Shown: positions 1-10,520 of the stretch, piece by piece
Layout: each line of letters opens with the position of its first letter
How positions within the stretch are numbered: the first letter of the stretch is position 1
DNA from: Rhexocercosporidium sp. MPI-PUGE-AT-0058
Taxonomy: Eukaryota > Ascomycota > Leotiomycetes > Helotiales
Assembly: GCA_020746875.1 (NCBI GenBank)
Contig: JAGTJL010000007.1
Coordinates: forward strand, 620,001-684,000
DNA length: 64,000 bases
Reading direction: 5' to 3'
The notes under the pieces: model-generated
The model's database searches: none
Told to the model about the DNA's origin: nothing
The model's input: the letters and a program-made list of their open reading frames with translations, nothing else
Position numbers and translations under genes: made by a program

Positions 1-1425
1 CTGAGCTCCAATGCCGGAGTGTGTAAGAATAAGTTGGAATGTAATAATAAATAACAGAGAAGTTTCCAGTAAATCATTATAACTTTGCAATCTATCAGTG
101 AAAGGGAGAGCCGTTTGACACTACAGAATCCAAGCTACAAATTTGGCACAAATTGCTAAAATGCCGAAGAGGTCATTCATTGTAGAATTCAGGTGTGTAT
201 GGCTTCAACAGGGCTCCCAAATAGAAGTCTTCAAATTATGGACCAAATTCTTCCCATGCAGATTTAGATTTTGAAGTAGCTGATATTACATGATAAATTC
301 GACCTCAGAGGCTCGCTTTGCCCCAAATAAGCCAAGCGAGATGAGGTGTACGACTACTTTCACTACATCAAGTCCGGCAGCGACATAGAATAACGATAAA
401 CAATGTCAGAAAAGTGACTAGTGTATTGAATGTTTCAATATTTGGTATTACCTGTATAGTTAATATGTACCTAAGTCGGTGTCTCGCCAGCCTAATCTTG
501 GTGATATCCGTCCTGCCTCGGTAGCGTAGATTCCTATTTGATTTTTCTACCTGGGTCTATTCGTCTATACTCTTCATGTCAGTATTACGTTATAAGATTC
601 AATATGTCTTAGTAATTCTTCCAATGACGAAATGTGCTATCAACCACATAGAAAGCAGTGCCCCCACACACAGCGTGAGCTATCACAGGTCATGCCAAAA
701 ATAAAATGGCCGCAAACTCACGCTTCAAATTTGAAGAAGAGAGAATTCTGCATCCAAGACCTTTCTTGACAAATTCATTAAGAATAATGCCATAGGAGTC
801 CGAGTTTCTGGTCCTTTGGCAGTCTAAGACTAAGACCTCAACAGGTGTCATTGGTGCTTGGCCTGCTTGGCCTGGCAGCCAAGCACCGAGCATTTTCTAA
901 ATCTGCTCAAATGCACTCGGAAGCTATGTAGATAAGCGAATGAGGGGGTTAGCTTTAGCTATCATCTTGCCGTGCATTTTCAAGCCAGCAGCTTGAGAGT
1001 GTAAGATCTAGAATCTGTTTTTGACATAGAAAATGTAGTAGGGCTGGTCCGATTCACTGGTTTCTTTGGTTAAGGTTTATTGGAAGGTACATTGCTTCAT
1101 CTAAATACTTTCTGAATGCTTCTAGATAATTTTAGATGTATGAAGTGAAAATACCGCAAGACAGACAAGGAGAAAGCACTTGGTATTGGCCTTGAAATAA
1201 AACGTAAACAACTCGCTTATTTTTGCGCGACACCCAGCCCAAAGGTTGACAGGGAGCGGTGAACTAGTGGTTGCATTCTCTAGGCAGCTGACTGCGGGGT
1301 GATTATTGCAAACACTGATCGGAGGCGTAGGCAATACATAAGGTTTGATATTCTACTGTCAGTCTTCTCCACAACAATATCCCTTTTCAAGCCAAAAGCA
1401 AAATTTGAGACTTGTACCGCCTAAG
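1..1425. other. Upstream intergenic region, no gene recognised
   Basis: I see no gene here. Two short minus-strand open frames (690-893 and 1122-1334) have no recognisable motif and no supporting exon structure. The last stretch before 1426 is presumably the promoter and leader of the ferric reductase; no clear TATA box was identified. Confidence 0.6.
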
Positions 1426-3819
1426 ATGGCAACTTTCCGACAATTTATCTCTAGCCTCCTTCTATTCGTTCTTCAAGCTCAAGGAGTTAACGGCGATGGT
1501 ATAGGGCTTATTGGATGGGGGAAGACGCTGTACAACCCCACGTGCACATTCGCGTGTAGATATGCAATCCGAAGTCAGTCGCTGGCTTGCACGCCCACCG
1601 AAAGCTCCGAGACTTTTGGAACGGCACATCATTCCGTCAAGACCCCACCCAGCTGTTATGTTGCGGATCTGGTATTCCTGAAGACCGTGGCACTTTGCAT
1701 CGATACTTATTGTCCTTTGGCAGGTAACCCACCACTGAGTTTGGTGAAAAGTTACTGGGCGGGGCATCTCGCAACTGGGACGCTAGGAACGCCCAAATAT
1801 ATACCGGCCTTATCGTATGAAGATGCGCTGGGTGCTGCTCGTGCAGACGAAGTTCACGCTGCCAGTGGTATGAACCTGACAACTGGAAATACAACAAACG
1901 ATGAGCATTCCCATATGAAGATCAAGATCCGGCAGCATGATAGCCATGGGGCTGCAGCATCATCGGGAATGAAAACTTTCGATGTCTCGAGTCCTCTCCC
2001 CACCACTATAGGTGGCAAAGTCATGCTCAATGTCACAAGCTTCGTTGACCCCGAAGTTTGGCAGATGGGGTATAACTACATGTTGGATTTCGAGATCAAC
2101 GAAGCTGGACATTCAACCACGACGTGAGTACACATGTTACGCAAGGAGCGCTTGACTCCTGTTTCCCCGATTTGAAAATAGGAATTGACAATAATTAGAA
2201 TCGTCATTGCGATATTTGCGATCTTCATTCCCATTTTTCTTTCTCTCTGCCGCTTCATTCCTGGCTTGGGGAGGAACTCGTTGTGGAATACAATGCAGAG
2301 CAGGGCGGTCTATCCAGCCCTGTGGGGATCTCGTCACCGTGTACCTGTTGCTGGAGCCGTTATACCTACACGAGGCCAATCTGTGTACCTTTTTCTGATT
2401 AGCTTCCTGAACGTGATACTGCTTCTCGCGCCATACGTCCACCATCGGCCACAAGCAAGTTTTTCCACGCTCGGATTGCAGACCCTCAGTATTGTGGGCA
2501 ATCGAGCTGGCTCCATGGCCATGGGAAATGTCGTAGTACTTTTCCTTTTCGCCGCGAGAAATAATCCACTGCTGTACATCACCGATTGGAGTTACGGCAC
2601 ATACCTTCTACTGCATCGCTGGCTTGGATACTGGGCTATCATCCAGACGATCATACACTCATTCATGCTGATGGCAAACTACATGGTACTGGATATGTAC
2701 AAGGTGGAGTTCGCACGAAACTACTGGAGCTGGGGTATCGTCGGCACGGTCTGTGCCTGTGCGATACTCCCCTTCTCGCACCTTTGGGTGCGTCAGAAAT
2801 TCTATGAATTATTCCTCTTGACCCATATCGTGTTCTCGCTACTGTTCCTCATCGCGTACTACTACCACATCTGGTATCTGTACAAATACAACTGGGGTTA
2901 TGAAATCTGGATGTTCGTTGCTGGTGGAATGTGGGGTGCTGATCGTGTCGTCCGCCTCTTACGTATGGCTCTGCATGGTAGTCGGACAGCCGTAGTGTCT
3001 TCAATTCAAGGTGCTGACAGAGAATACATTCGCATCGACATCGAAGGGAGAGAGATCAAGGGCGGCGTTGCGTATCTCTGTTTCCCAACTCTTGGTTGGC
3101 GCTTCTGTGAGACACACCCGTTTTCGGTAGCATTCTCTGATAACAGCATCGCCGAGGAAAATTCGGTCAATAACAATGGTCTAGCATCAACATCTGAAGA
3201 GCCTACACCTCATCAAGAGAAATCAGAAGCTATCACTAACCTAGCGGCGACCAATACAGCATTGGCATCTACACTTTCCCGCTCTAAGCATTGTTCTACC
3301 ACATTTATTGCTCGGGCTCGAACAGGTGTCACAAAGCAACTCCTAGATCACATTTCTAGGGAGCAGGGCTCGGCTCGCATTCGGGTTCTCATTGATGGAC
3401 CATACCACCATTCTGGGCACGTGAGCTCCCAGCTTGCTCCCTGCAGCAGCATCATATGCATTGCAGGTGGAGTTGGAATCACAGCTTGCCTGCCGTATCT
3501 AAAGAAGATCAGTACCAAGAAGCCTGCAAACCTTTACTGGTCCAGCAGAAAGAGTGGACTGGTAACAGAGTTGGGGCCGATATTGGCTGTCTTGCCCAGC
3601 AATGTTAAGGTCATCGCTAGCATCGGAGAACGTTTTGACTTGGATGCGGTTCTCAGTAAAGAGCTGGCAAGTTCTATCGGTGAACAGGGTTTATTGGGTG
3701 TTGTGGTCTGTGGACCACCTGGCATGGCGGATGATGTCCGACAGAAGATCTCTGAGGTGTCGAAGAGCTTTTTGATGAGCAGACCTTATGTGCTTGTTGA
3801 TGAAGCCTTTTCTTGGTAG
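1426..3819 (+). CDS. FRE-type ferric reductase (plasma-membrane metalloreductase)
   Basis: Two exons, 1426-2123 and 2199-3819, joined across a 75-nt phase-2 intron (GTGAGT...TTAG), give 772 residues. The protein starts with a hydrophobic signal peptide (about 1-23) and an extracellular domain with N-glycosylation sites. A multi-pass ferric-reductase transmembrane domain follows. It carries two H-x13-H pairs (about residues 373/387 and 441/455), the usual bis-heme ligands. The FAD-binding HPF motif is near residue 537 and NAD(P)H motifs GGVGIT and CGPPG are near 654 and 737. Family knowledge: electrons pass from cytosolic NADPH through FAD and two hemes to extracellular Fe3+ or Cu2+ chelates. 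ATG 1426 is preferred because a secretion signal follows at once; the frame is open further upstream to 1345. The ordering and spacing of motifs look intact. Which metal is reduced, or a role outside iron uptake, cannot be read from sequence. Confidence 0.93.
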
Positions 3820-3873
3820 ATAATCTTCGGAATATACCCTTCTTGGGGAGCTCTAGAACTTTGTTAATGAATC

Positions 3874-4333
3874 TCAAATCACTGGTTGGAGTCGTACTGG
3901 TACAGGATAGCAAGTAAGCGCCACAGAATCCATCTTGAAATCCTGAGCGACCCGCCGCATTTTGATGATGCGGAAAGTAGTAACATCTGGGTTGAAGATA
4001 CCGAAGTAGCTGATCTTGATACCAGGACCGACGCCATCTTGACAAGAGATGTTAGTCCTCCTGTGCCAATCCAGAACCTCATCACGAGTCCCTTTATTGA
4101 CTAGAAAAAGGGGGATGAAGATTCCTTGGTTGTGGTCGTACTCCTTCTTCTCGGAAATGAAGATGGTATGGGGGGCGAGGAGGAGCTCTTCGCAGATCTG
4201 CAGTCGGATCTCGGTAGGCAGACCCTTGAAAGTTATTCGAGGGATGTGCGCTGGCTTTAGAGTGTCCAGTAGCCCTGGCTTTAGTGACGATGTCGCCCGA
4301 CTTTGCCGCGATTGTCTTTTCTGTGTTTGACAT
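3874..4333 (-). pseudogene. 2EXR/F-box-like small protein, frame-broken or with unresolved 5' exon
   Basis: On the minus strand a protein-like frame from about 4300 to the stop at 3874-3876 contains FKGLPTEIRLQICEELL. This resembles the start of the 2EXR-type domain of many small fungal proteins. It continues to a plausible end about 135 residues later. The only ATG in range (4333, MSNTEKT...) is in another frame, and I found no convincing donor/acceptor pair linking the two. Either one indel broke the gene near 4270 or a first exon was missed. The 3' end is tail-to-tail with the ferric reductase, 55 bp away. The function of this domain family is unknown. Confidence 0.42.
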
Positions 4334-5082
4334 CAAGTTGGAGAAAGATTAGATGACGGAATCCATAATGTCGCTTGTGTTTTGGTTGCCTGTAGATGCA
4401 TTTCGAAGATGTGAATTGATAGTGAAGACATTTTACATATAGTGAAAGATAGGAGACTCAAACAGCGTGGTTTGTAGTTGTCCTTGAGTAGAAGAAAAAT
4501 AGGGAAAGATCAAAGCATTAAAGAAAAACAATGGGGGTTCAAAGAGGTAACCAATTACGAGGCGGAACTAATGATTCTAAAAGAGAAAGTAACAAGGGCC
4601 ATGAACAGCAACTGAATTAGGTAGGACTCAGAAGGTAGAGTAGGAACGAATTTGAGGGTGACCAAACTGTTGATTGATTTGCTTTGGTCCGGGGTCCTGG
4701 TTTATATCATTAATACCGCAAGCTCCGCGTTAAGAACTCCATTTTCATCTCCATCGTGCGCAAGAGGCGAAAGAACAAGTAAACGAACCTCATCTATTGA
4801 CAACTTGATAGAAACTATACAACACATCAAGTGTCATCTTCAACCTATACTCAATACTCCCAAGGGTAATTGAGGTCCGGCCACGACTGCTATTTGCATT
4901 TATCATTACCACAATTTAACTCACAGAATGAAGTATACCTGTGGGAAACCGAGAATGGAGTGCGGTACAAGATACTAAGACTGACCACGAGACTCCAACG
5001 AAATTCAAAGAAGCAACCTATGGTCAGTCTACCTTCAAGATATCTCGCTGTGCAAAATCCAACCCTCATCCCGGCCACGTAT
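4334..5082. other. Intergenic, nothing recognised
   Basis: No coding frame with protein-like composition and no repeat was found. It would hold the 5' flank of the 2EXR-like frame and the 3' flank of the methyltransferase. Confidence 0.6.
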
Positions 5083-6517
5083 TCAATCCTTCGGCTCCTC
5101 TGGCTTCCTTCCATGCACGAAATACACAACACCATAAGCATGTACGTCCTTGTTCCCAAGATCTTTTCTTACCTCTGCTAGAAACACCTCTAGCTTTGGT
5201 TGATCCCACCCGAGAATGCGCGTAAAAGCAGCAGTACTCAAGGAAGCGATGGCCTCACTCAGATTCTGATATGAGATAGCACCTAGTAGCTTGTTCTTCT
5301 TGCCACGGGCCCAGGGGTTGATGGGAACATAGACACGGGATTCAGTTACGTCGACGAAGCCGGCATCTTTCATGTATTGGCCCCAGTTTTGGCTGTCTTT
5401 GAGGTTGCGGCCGATGCGGGACATGGATTCGACCATGAGGTTGTTCCATCTACATTTATTAGCACACGAGTTGGAGTATTGGTGAGGTAGGGAAGAAACA
5501 AGGAGAATATACGTACTCATTCAATGATGTCCCATCCAAAGACTTATCATCGCTCAACATGGGCAAACACGGATCTTGAAACTCGAAATACCCACCCGGC
5601 TTGAGATTGTCAAAAATATTCTTGACCATGTCTCGGTTGTCTTTGAAACATGTGACGATAGCACGAGCGTGGATGTAATCGAAGGGTTCCGAGAAGTTCC
5701 AGTCATTCTCTGCATCGGCGACCTCGAACTTGCAGTTTGGTGGAACACTGGAAGTATTAGGATGAAGTGCTTGGGGGTATGAGACGGGGCAGACTCACTA
5801 GAGGGGTTGGATGGGACTGAGATCTGTACCTATTACAGTGGACTCGGTATTCTCTTGAGCGAATTCAATTGCCCAGATACCAGTTCCTGTGGCCAAATCA
5901 AGGACTCGATTGGGGCTTTTGATAGGTGCGAGGCCAAGTTTGCCGTTCAGCATGACTCTGAAGGAGTGGTGTTGGAGATCAAGCCGATCTTGCTCTCTCT
6001 CGTCATTTGGCAACATGTACTCTACAATTGTTAGAACATTCATATTTCCTACAAGAGATCTTCATTACGTACTCCCAGAGTTGTAGGCGTGATACGTTCG
6101 TCCATTCTCCTCCATGTACTCGTAGATACTCGATCTAATCGACACAGTGGAATTTCTATATAAAAAACGAGTCAGCATGCAGATTCCTTTACCGAACACA
6201 TATCCTCGCAAGGACTGACTTACGCAACAGAAGTTCCCAGCGCTGAATCATCATCCTGATCCGTATTTGACTATCCCCCTCATTAGCTTCCCCTCTTTCG
6301 CCTCCTCGTACAGAGATAAACAGCTCACATCCGATGTATCAGTCCCAAATTCAAGATCGCTCGGATAAGCACTGAACTCTGTTGCTCCCCCAGTCTCAGC
6401 CTGTCCTCCAGCCTCGGGTTCGGTCTGAGCGGGTGGTGGTGCTTGCCCTTCCGATACCGATGTCGTGGGCGGTAGTGCGGCGACGGTGCTGACGCCACTT
6501 TCATCCGAAGACGGCAT
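5083..6517 (-). CDS. LaeA-like SAM-dependent methyltransferase
   Basis: Six exons (6329-6517, 6224-6255, 6073-6155, 5799-6021, 5517-5747, 5083-5449) in consistent phase give 374 residues; introns are 49-73 nt. A low-complexity acidic/proline-rich N-terminus (about 1-75) precedes the family block YHAYNSGKYMLPNDE, then DRLDLQHH. SAM motif I is VLDLATGTGIW (about 141-151), followed by TVIGTDLSPIQP and the acidic DWNFSEPFDYIHAR region. This is the layout of fungal LaeA/UMTA-type methyltransferases, many of which sit by or regulate secondary-metabolite genes. The methyl acceptor is unknown. No polyketide or peptide synthetase is visible in this window, so a cluster role is not supported locally. 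Start 6517 was chosen because the in-frame alternative ATG at 6577 lacks family similarity. Paralogues are common, so this need not be the global regulator LaeA itself. Confidence 0.88.
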
Positions 6518-7102
6518 CCTTTTACGGGCCGAGATGATCGGTCTGCTAACTAGTCTAGACCCTAGGAGGTTACACAAGCGGCGTAATGTATGTAAGAGGT
6601 AGATCTATATGTCCGGTATGGAAAGGGTGAAGATATACTTGTAGATTATGCTTTATCTGAAGATGGATGTTTCTGGCCGGCGGCTATTAATCAAGTGGAT
6701 TTTGCGCCAAGTGAGGACGGCCCCGCCCCCACCTGCTCCTTTGAGAGACCAAGAGGAAACGTGTTTGGGGCTGTAATAATGGCGTGGTTTATGGTTAGTG
6801 ATATGTTGGACGTTAGTCACGTTACACAAATGGCATTTTACATATGATAGTTGCGTGGAGGTGATATGGTATGTAGTTAGCTGGTTTCGAGTCCATTGCA
6901 AATTATGAAGGAGGCAGGTAGAGTTCGGCTCAGACTTTTATTATTCTACACTTTTTTTCAACCCGCTACAGGAACTACATGAAAGTAGTTCTTATCTTTT
7001 CAGGTAGATCCGGAACCCGCATAGGCAAATCTTGTTCTGAAAAGGCAAATAGTGGTATGCCAAGAAAGACCGAATGTCAAATATCAAAATTCATTTACAC
7101 TC
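6518..7102. other. Intergenic, promoter side of the methyltransferase
   Basis: No gene seen. It contains the upstream region of the methyltransferase and the 3' flank of the next minus-strand gene. Confidence 0.6.
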
Positions 7103-7975
7103 CTAAGTGTACCTAACTGTAGCATCCATAGACTGAATGTCTTCGCGATCCATGAAAACGCTCCCACTCAGACTATCTTGGCGTAGCACGTCGTCGCGTT
7201 CTAGCCATTCATACCGGAGCGGTATAGAATCTGCACGCCAAAACTGCTCGTGGTTGAAAGACTTCACCATTCCCGCCTCTCTACACTGCTGCAGCTGGTA
7301 GAATATGGACTGTCCGGCTTCGCACCCAACGCGATCTTTCCAATGCCAGAGTGAAACGTGATATATGCCCTCCCCAGTCTCAGGACTTCTGGACGCCTTG
7401 TAAGTCGCACAGTTCCTTGTGTAGCTGAACATCTCCTGCAGGTATACGGATATCCAGTCGCGACAGTCAGCTGTCGTCCATTCGAGCTGAGGTACGCAAG
7501 TAGTCTTGATTTGAGCTGTTCTCGAGGGTATATTCCGTGGAACCTTCTTTGTTTTGTATGCGCAATACCGCCAGTGCAGTTTGGATGGGAGATCAGGGAG
7601 ATCTGACGTATGGGGGTCAGGAATTGGCATGGGACGATATTCGATAGTCGACATTCTTTCCCAGACAGAGGGGCAGTATGGCAAAGTCCTGTAGCGCGGT
7701 GAAGACATTCGCAGATTATCCTCCCAGGCTTCCTGATCAGAACTTCTCGTGCGGTGCCGTTCTCGAGAATTCTCCTGGTCGCTTGATAGGCGATGAGAGG
7801 TCGCGCAATCGGATTTCGAATTGGTCTGTTCGTGGAAATATGGGGCGTCCTTGTGCGATTGTTCAGAATCTGAATTCCGACGGAATTCGTACACTTTCTG
7901 TGCCTTTTCCTTCAAATCTTTTGCAGCCTCCGCAATGCAGGCTTTGCATCTCTCGACCGGATTCTTGACTTGCAT
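7103..7975 (-). CDS. Hypothetical protein, 290 residues, unrecognised
   Basis: An uninterrupted minus-strand frame encodes 290 residues from ATG 7975 (MQVKNPVERCKAC). I do not recognise the family. The N-terminal third is charged and low in complexity, with many Ser, Arg, Asp and Gln, and probably disordered. The C-terminal two thirds has more ordered composition with scattered Trp, Tyr and Cys, including WTTADCRDWISVYLQEMF and SLWHWKDRVGCEAG. There is no signal peptide or membrane segment. The frame stays open upstream to 8149, but a TATA-like TTAAATA at 8086-8092 lies inside that extension, so transcription probably starts below it and the shorter form is preferred. The composition and the length of the open frame favour a real gene. 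Confidence 0.6.
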   Translation of the reverse strand: MQVKNPVERCKACIAEAAKDLKEKAQKVYEFRRNSDSEQSHKDAPYFHEQTNSKSDCATSHRLSSDQENSRERHRTRSSDQEAWEDNLRMSSPRYRTLPYCPSVWERMSTIEYRPMPIPDPHTSDLPDLPSKLHWRYCAYKTKKVPRNIPSRTAQIKTTCVPQLEWTTADCRDWISVYLQEMFSYTRNCATYKASRSPETGEGIYHVSLWHWKDRVGCEAGQSIFYQLQQCREAGMVKSFNHEQFWRADSIPLRYEWLERDDVLRQDSLSGSVFMDREDIQSMDATVRYT

Positions 7976-8085
7976 GATGCTGAGTGATGCTCCAGGTTGG
8001 GTTTGGGTTTGAGTGAAGGGTAGAGTAGAGTAGTTGTACAATTGGGCGTTTGAATGAGTAGTGATGGGTAGACGGTAGGGGAGAG

Positions 8086-8092
8086 TATTTAA
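8086..8092 (-). promoter_or_regulatory. TATA-like element of the 7103-7975 gene
   Basis: On the minus strand the sequence reads TTAAATA, about 110 nt upstream of ATG 7975. It is the best core-promoter candidate and argues against the longer reading frame. Confidence 0.35.
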
Positions 8093-8149
8093 CAGGGAGA
8101 GACATAACAAGCGACTGTGGGTTACACTATAAACGAGGTCTCTTGTCAA

Positions 8150-9888
8150 ACGTCATTGCACTAGCTCCTGACAGTAACGGTACCACAGTTCCAAACGGAT
8201 AGGTAGGGTTAGAACTACCCAGCCCATCGACCAACAAAGCTACTTCAGAAAAAGATACAGCACGTGGAGGATAATTTGCATGGGTCTGAAGAGACTCCCT
8301 TCTATGCCAGTCTTCCTCTCTGATCGGATTCTTGGATTCCCGAAGGATGAGTTCGCGGAGTTGTGGTCAACGAAATATGTTAGAGAAGAAATATCTCGCC
8401 CCGGGAGGATTTACTGGTGGTCTTCTAGGCTTCGGTCGATTTGGAAATGCTGTTTCCTGTGAAACTTGTGAAAGTTCTCGAGGAAATATAGATTCGCTTT
8501 CCGAGATGTATACCGTGATTCGCTCAAGAACATCGTTGTCTCGATGACGAATTCCCGTTGCTTTTTCCACACAAGCATTGTGCGGTCCAATGAACCTATC
8601 CTAGCTGTTGTATACAACGGCGATTCTCGGATGTGGTGGGCTGCGCCTGAATTGTCCGTATATTTCATGTCTGGTATTCCCGCGATTCCGGCGCTCTTGA
8701 TGCTTGTGCTGGCATTAATTCAGATCCACCCCGTTATTGTGCAATGACCTTCCAAGAACTCTGTCTACGATCCTGTGCTGTTCCCTCTGAAATCCATACG
8801 CGCCTTTCGTTACGACGGTTAGTCGTGGGACTGTAGAATTAGGCTTCGGATGTCGGACTTTCGGGGCCTCGACGCCTCATAATCTGGAGGTCATCGGCGG
8901 GAAAATATGATGTCGTTCGTACGTCCCACAATGATTCGGTAGGCTCTTCCTGTGTAACCTGCCACAATATGAGGCATTGTCTGTGTTCTTATACTTCGCA
9001 GGTTCTGAAAGATGTGTGGGACATCTACCTACCAGGAGCAGGTCCCTTCACTTCCTGGCTGTGTTAGGTTTGTCCAAATACCTGTCCGTTGCAAACCATG
9101 GCATAATAGGGAGATGGCCGTGCCCTGTCCAGCGTGCCTTCATGTACTGCAGAGGTTCATGGCTTCGAGAGGAGCGCCGACGGCAGAGTGCTAGGGCTCA
9201 GCGGTGCCTGGTGGGGCAGAGTTGAGCGAATTCGAAGAGTGCGGATGGGTGTCGCAGACCCTCAAAACGAACGGCATTGAGAGGAGAGAGCAAGGGTAAT
9301 AAATCGTACTTGGCCTTCTACAGTCAGGAAATCGCTCGCACCCTACCGTCTAACTGTTCCCAGCCCATCTCGGGCAAGACGGACATCGTCATCGAGGAGC
9401 ACTTGCCTTGCGGGCAATACTCGTTGTAATCCAAGCCGCCGATATACGAAGCGAAGGTACCCAGGGGCGAGAAATAAATATTTCGGCGGCATGAATACGA
9501 TATGAAATGATCCCTTGAAGGCCGAGTGCTGGATATGTGGCCGTCGTGGAGAAGTCGAAGCTGGACTGGGGAAAAAAGGACTTGCATTGCGGGGATGTTT
9601 TCAATCCCTCGAGCCTTGGTGGGAAATGTCTTGGCATTGGCCGTCTCGCTTAGATCCCCCATTGCCTCCCCTATTCCGTGAAACCAAAACAAACAGTCTC
9701 GAGTTACTGGTACCTTGGCGACGGTTTCACTAGATCAAGAGAGAAATGAAGTAAAGATCAGACTCTCTCGCCTGCCTGCCTACAAAAATAAACTATACCC
9801 AGCAAATACCAAAAAGCCAAATAAACATCTCAATACCAAAAGTCTTCGCCGCCTCCCTCCCCAGAAAAAGGAGTAAAATAATCTAGAG
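8150..9888. other. Long non-annotated stretch
   Basis: I cannot support a gene here. Several short frames on both strands overlap (for example minus-strand 8367-8668 and 9324-9692). Some have protein-like pieces, such as a proline/arginine-rich segment near 8400, but none matches a recognised family or splices into a longer frame. A decayed gene is possible. Confidence 0.4.
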
Positions 9889-9907
9889 GTCGCGGGACTC
9901 GAACCCG
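9889..9907 (-). other. tRNA T-arm-like / RNA polymerase III B-box motif
   Basis: The minus strand carries GCGGGTTCGAGTCCCGC, a perfect 5-bp T-stem with a 7-nt T-loop that includes the B-box GGTTCGAGTCC. It is followed by GACCTCTA, which could be a 3' acceptor half. I could not find a matching 5' acceptor half, D-arm or anticodon arm at normal spacing, so this is a fragment, a relic or chance rather than a called tRNA. Confidence 0.3.
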
Positions 9908-10520
9908 CCCCGGTAAGAAATTCACCTTGGTCCGAACTTTGCAGCTCGCGGTTGAAACGATCCGGCAGTTGCAATTCTGCAAGGCCCCAGTCTTCCGACT
10001 ACGTACCCCCTTTGTGTTTGTTTACCACTTGACTAGTAAGGCAAGGCTAGTGAGTGGCTATGTTGAGCCTTGCTTTATTCTGGATTATATAGTGAGGAGT
10101 GATATCGTGCCTTATGGCAGGTTGGGGGAAGAAGGTGCTTGGTAGAGCTGGATGAGAGCCTGAGCTGAATTTGATGGCATCGCCCTCAAACGTGTGTTCT
10201 CAAACTTTTCATAATTACGATATGAAAATCCATGAGCGAAGATCGGTTAGCATCGTGAGCGTGACAAGAGAGGGATAAGGTATAACCAACAACAATCTCG
10301 GAGTGCAAAAGTTAGGTTTGCAAACGTACTTATTCTATACCCAAGCCAAAACCATTCTATCCCATAATCGCCTCAAAGAAACAAGGAAAGTTATTTCATC
10401 CATATGTGCAATCATATACCCCCTGCCCGACCAACCAGCTACCCATCCAAAAGTCAAACATAAAACACCAATAGCATGCATGCCTATATACAATTACTTC
10501 CTCTTCCTTTCTAGCAACCC

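Noticed and set aside
9324..9692. 122-codon minus-strand frame
   Set aside because: Some protein-like composition, but neighbouring frames are equally open and no family or splice structure supports it.
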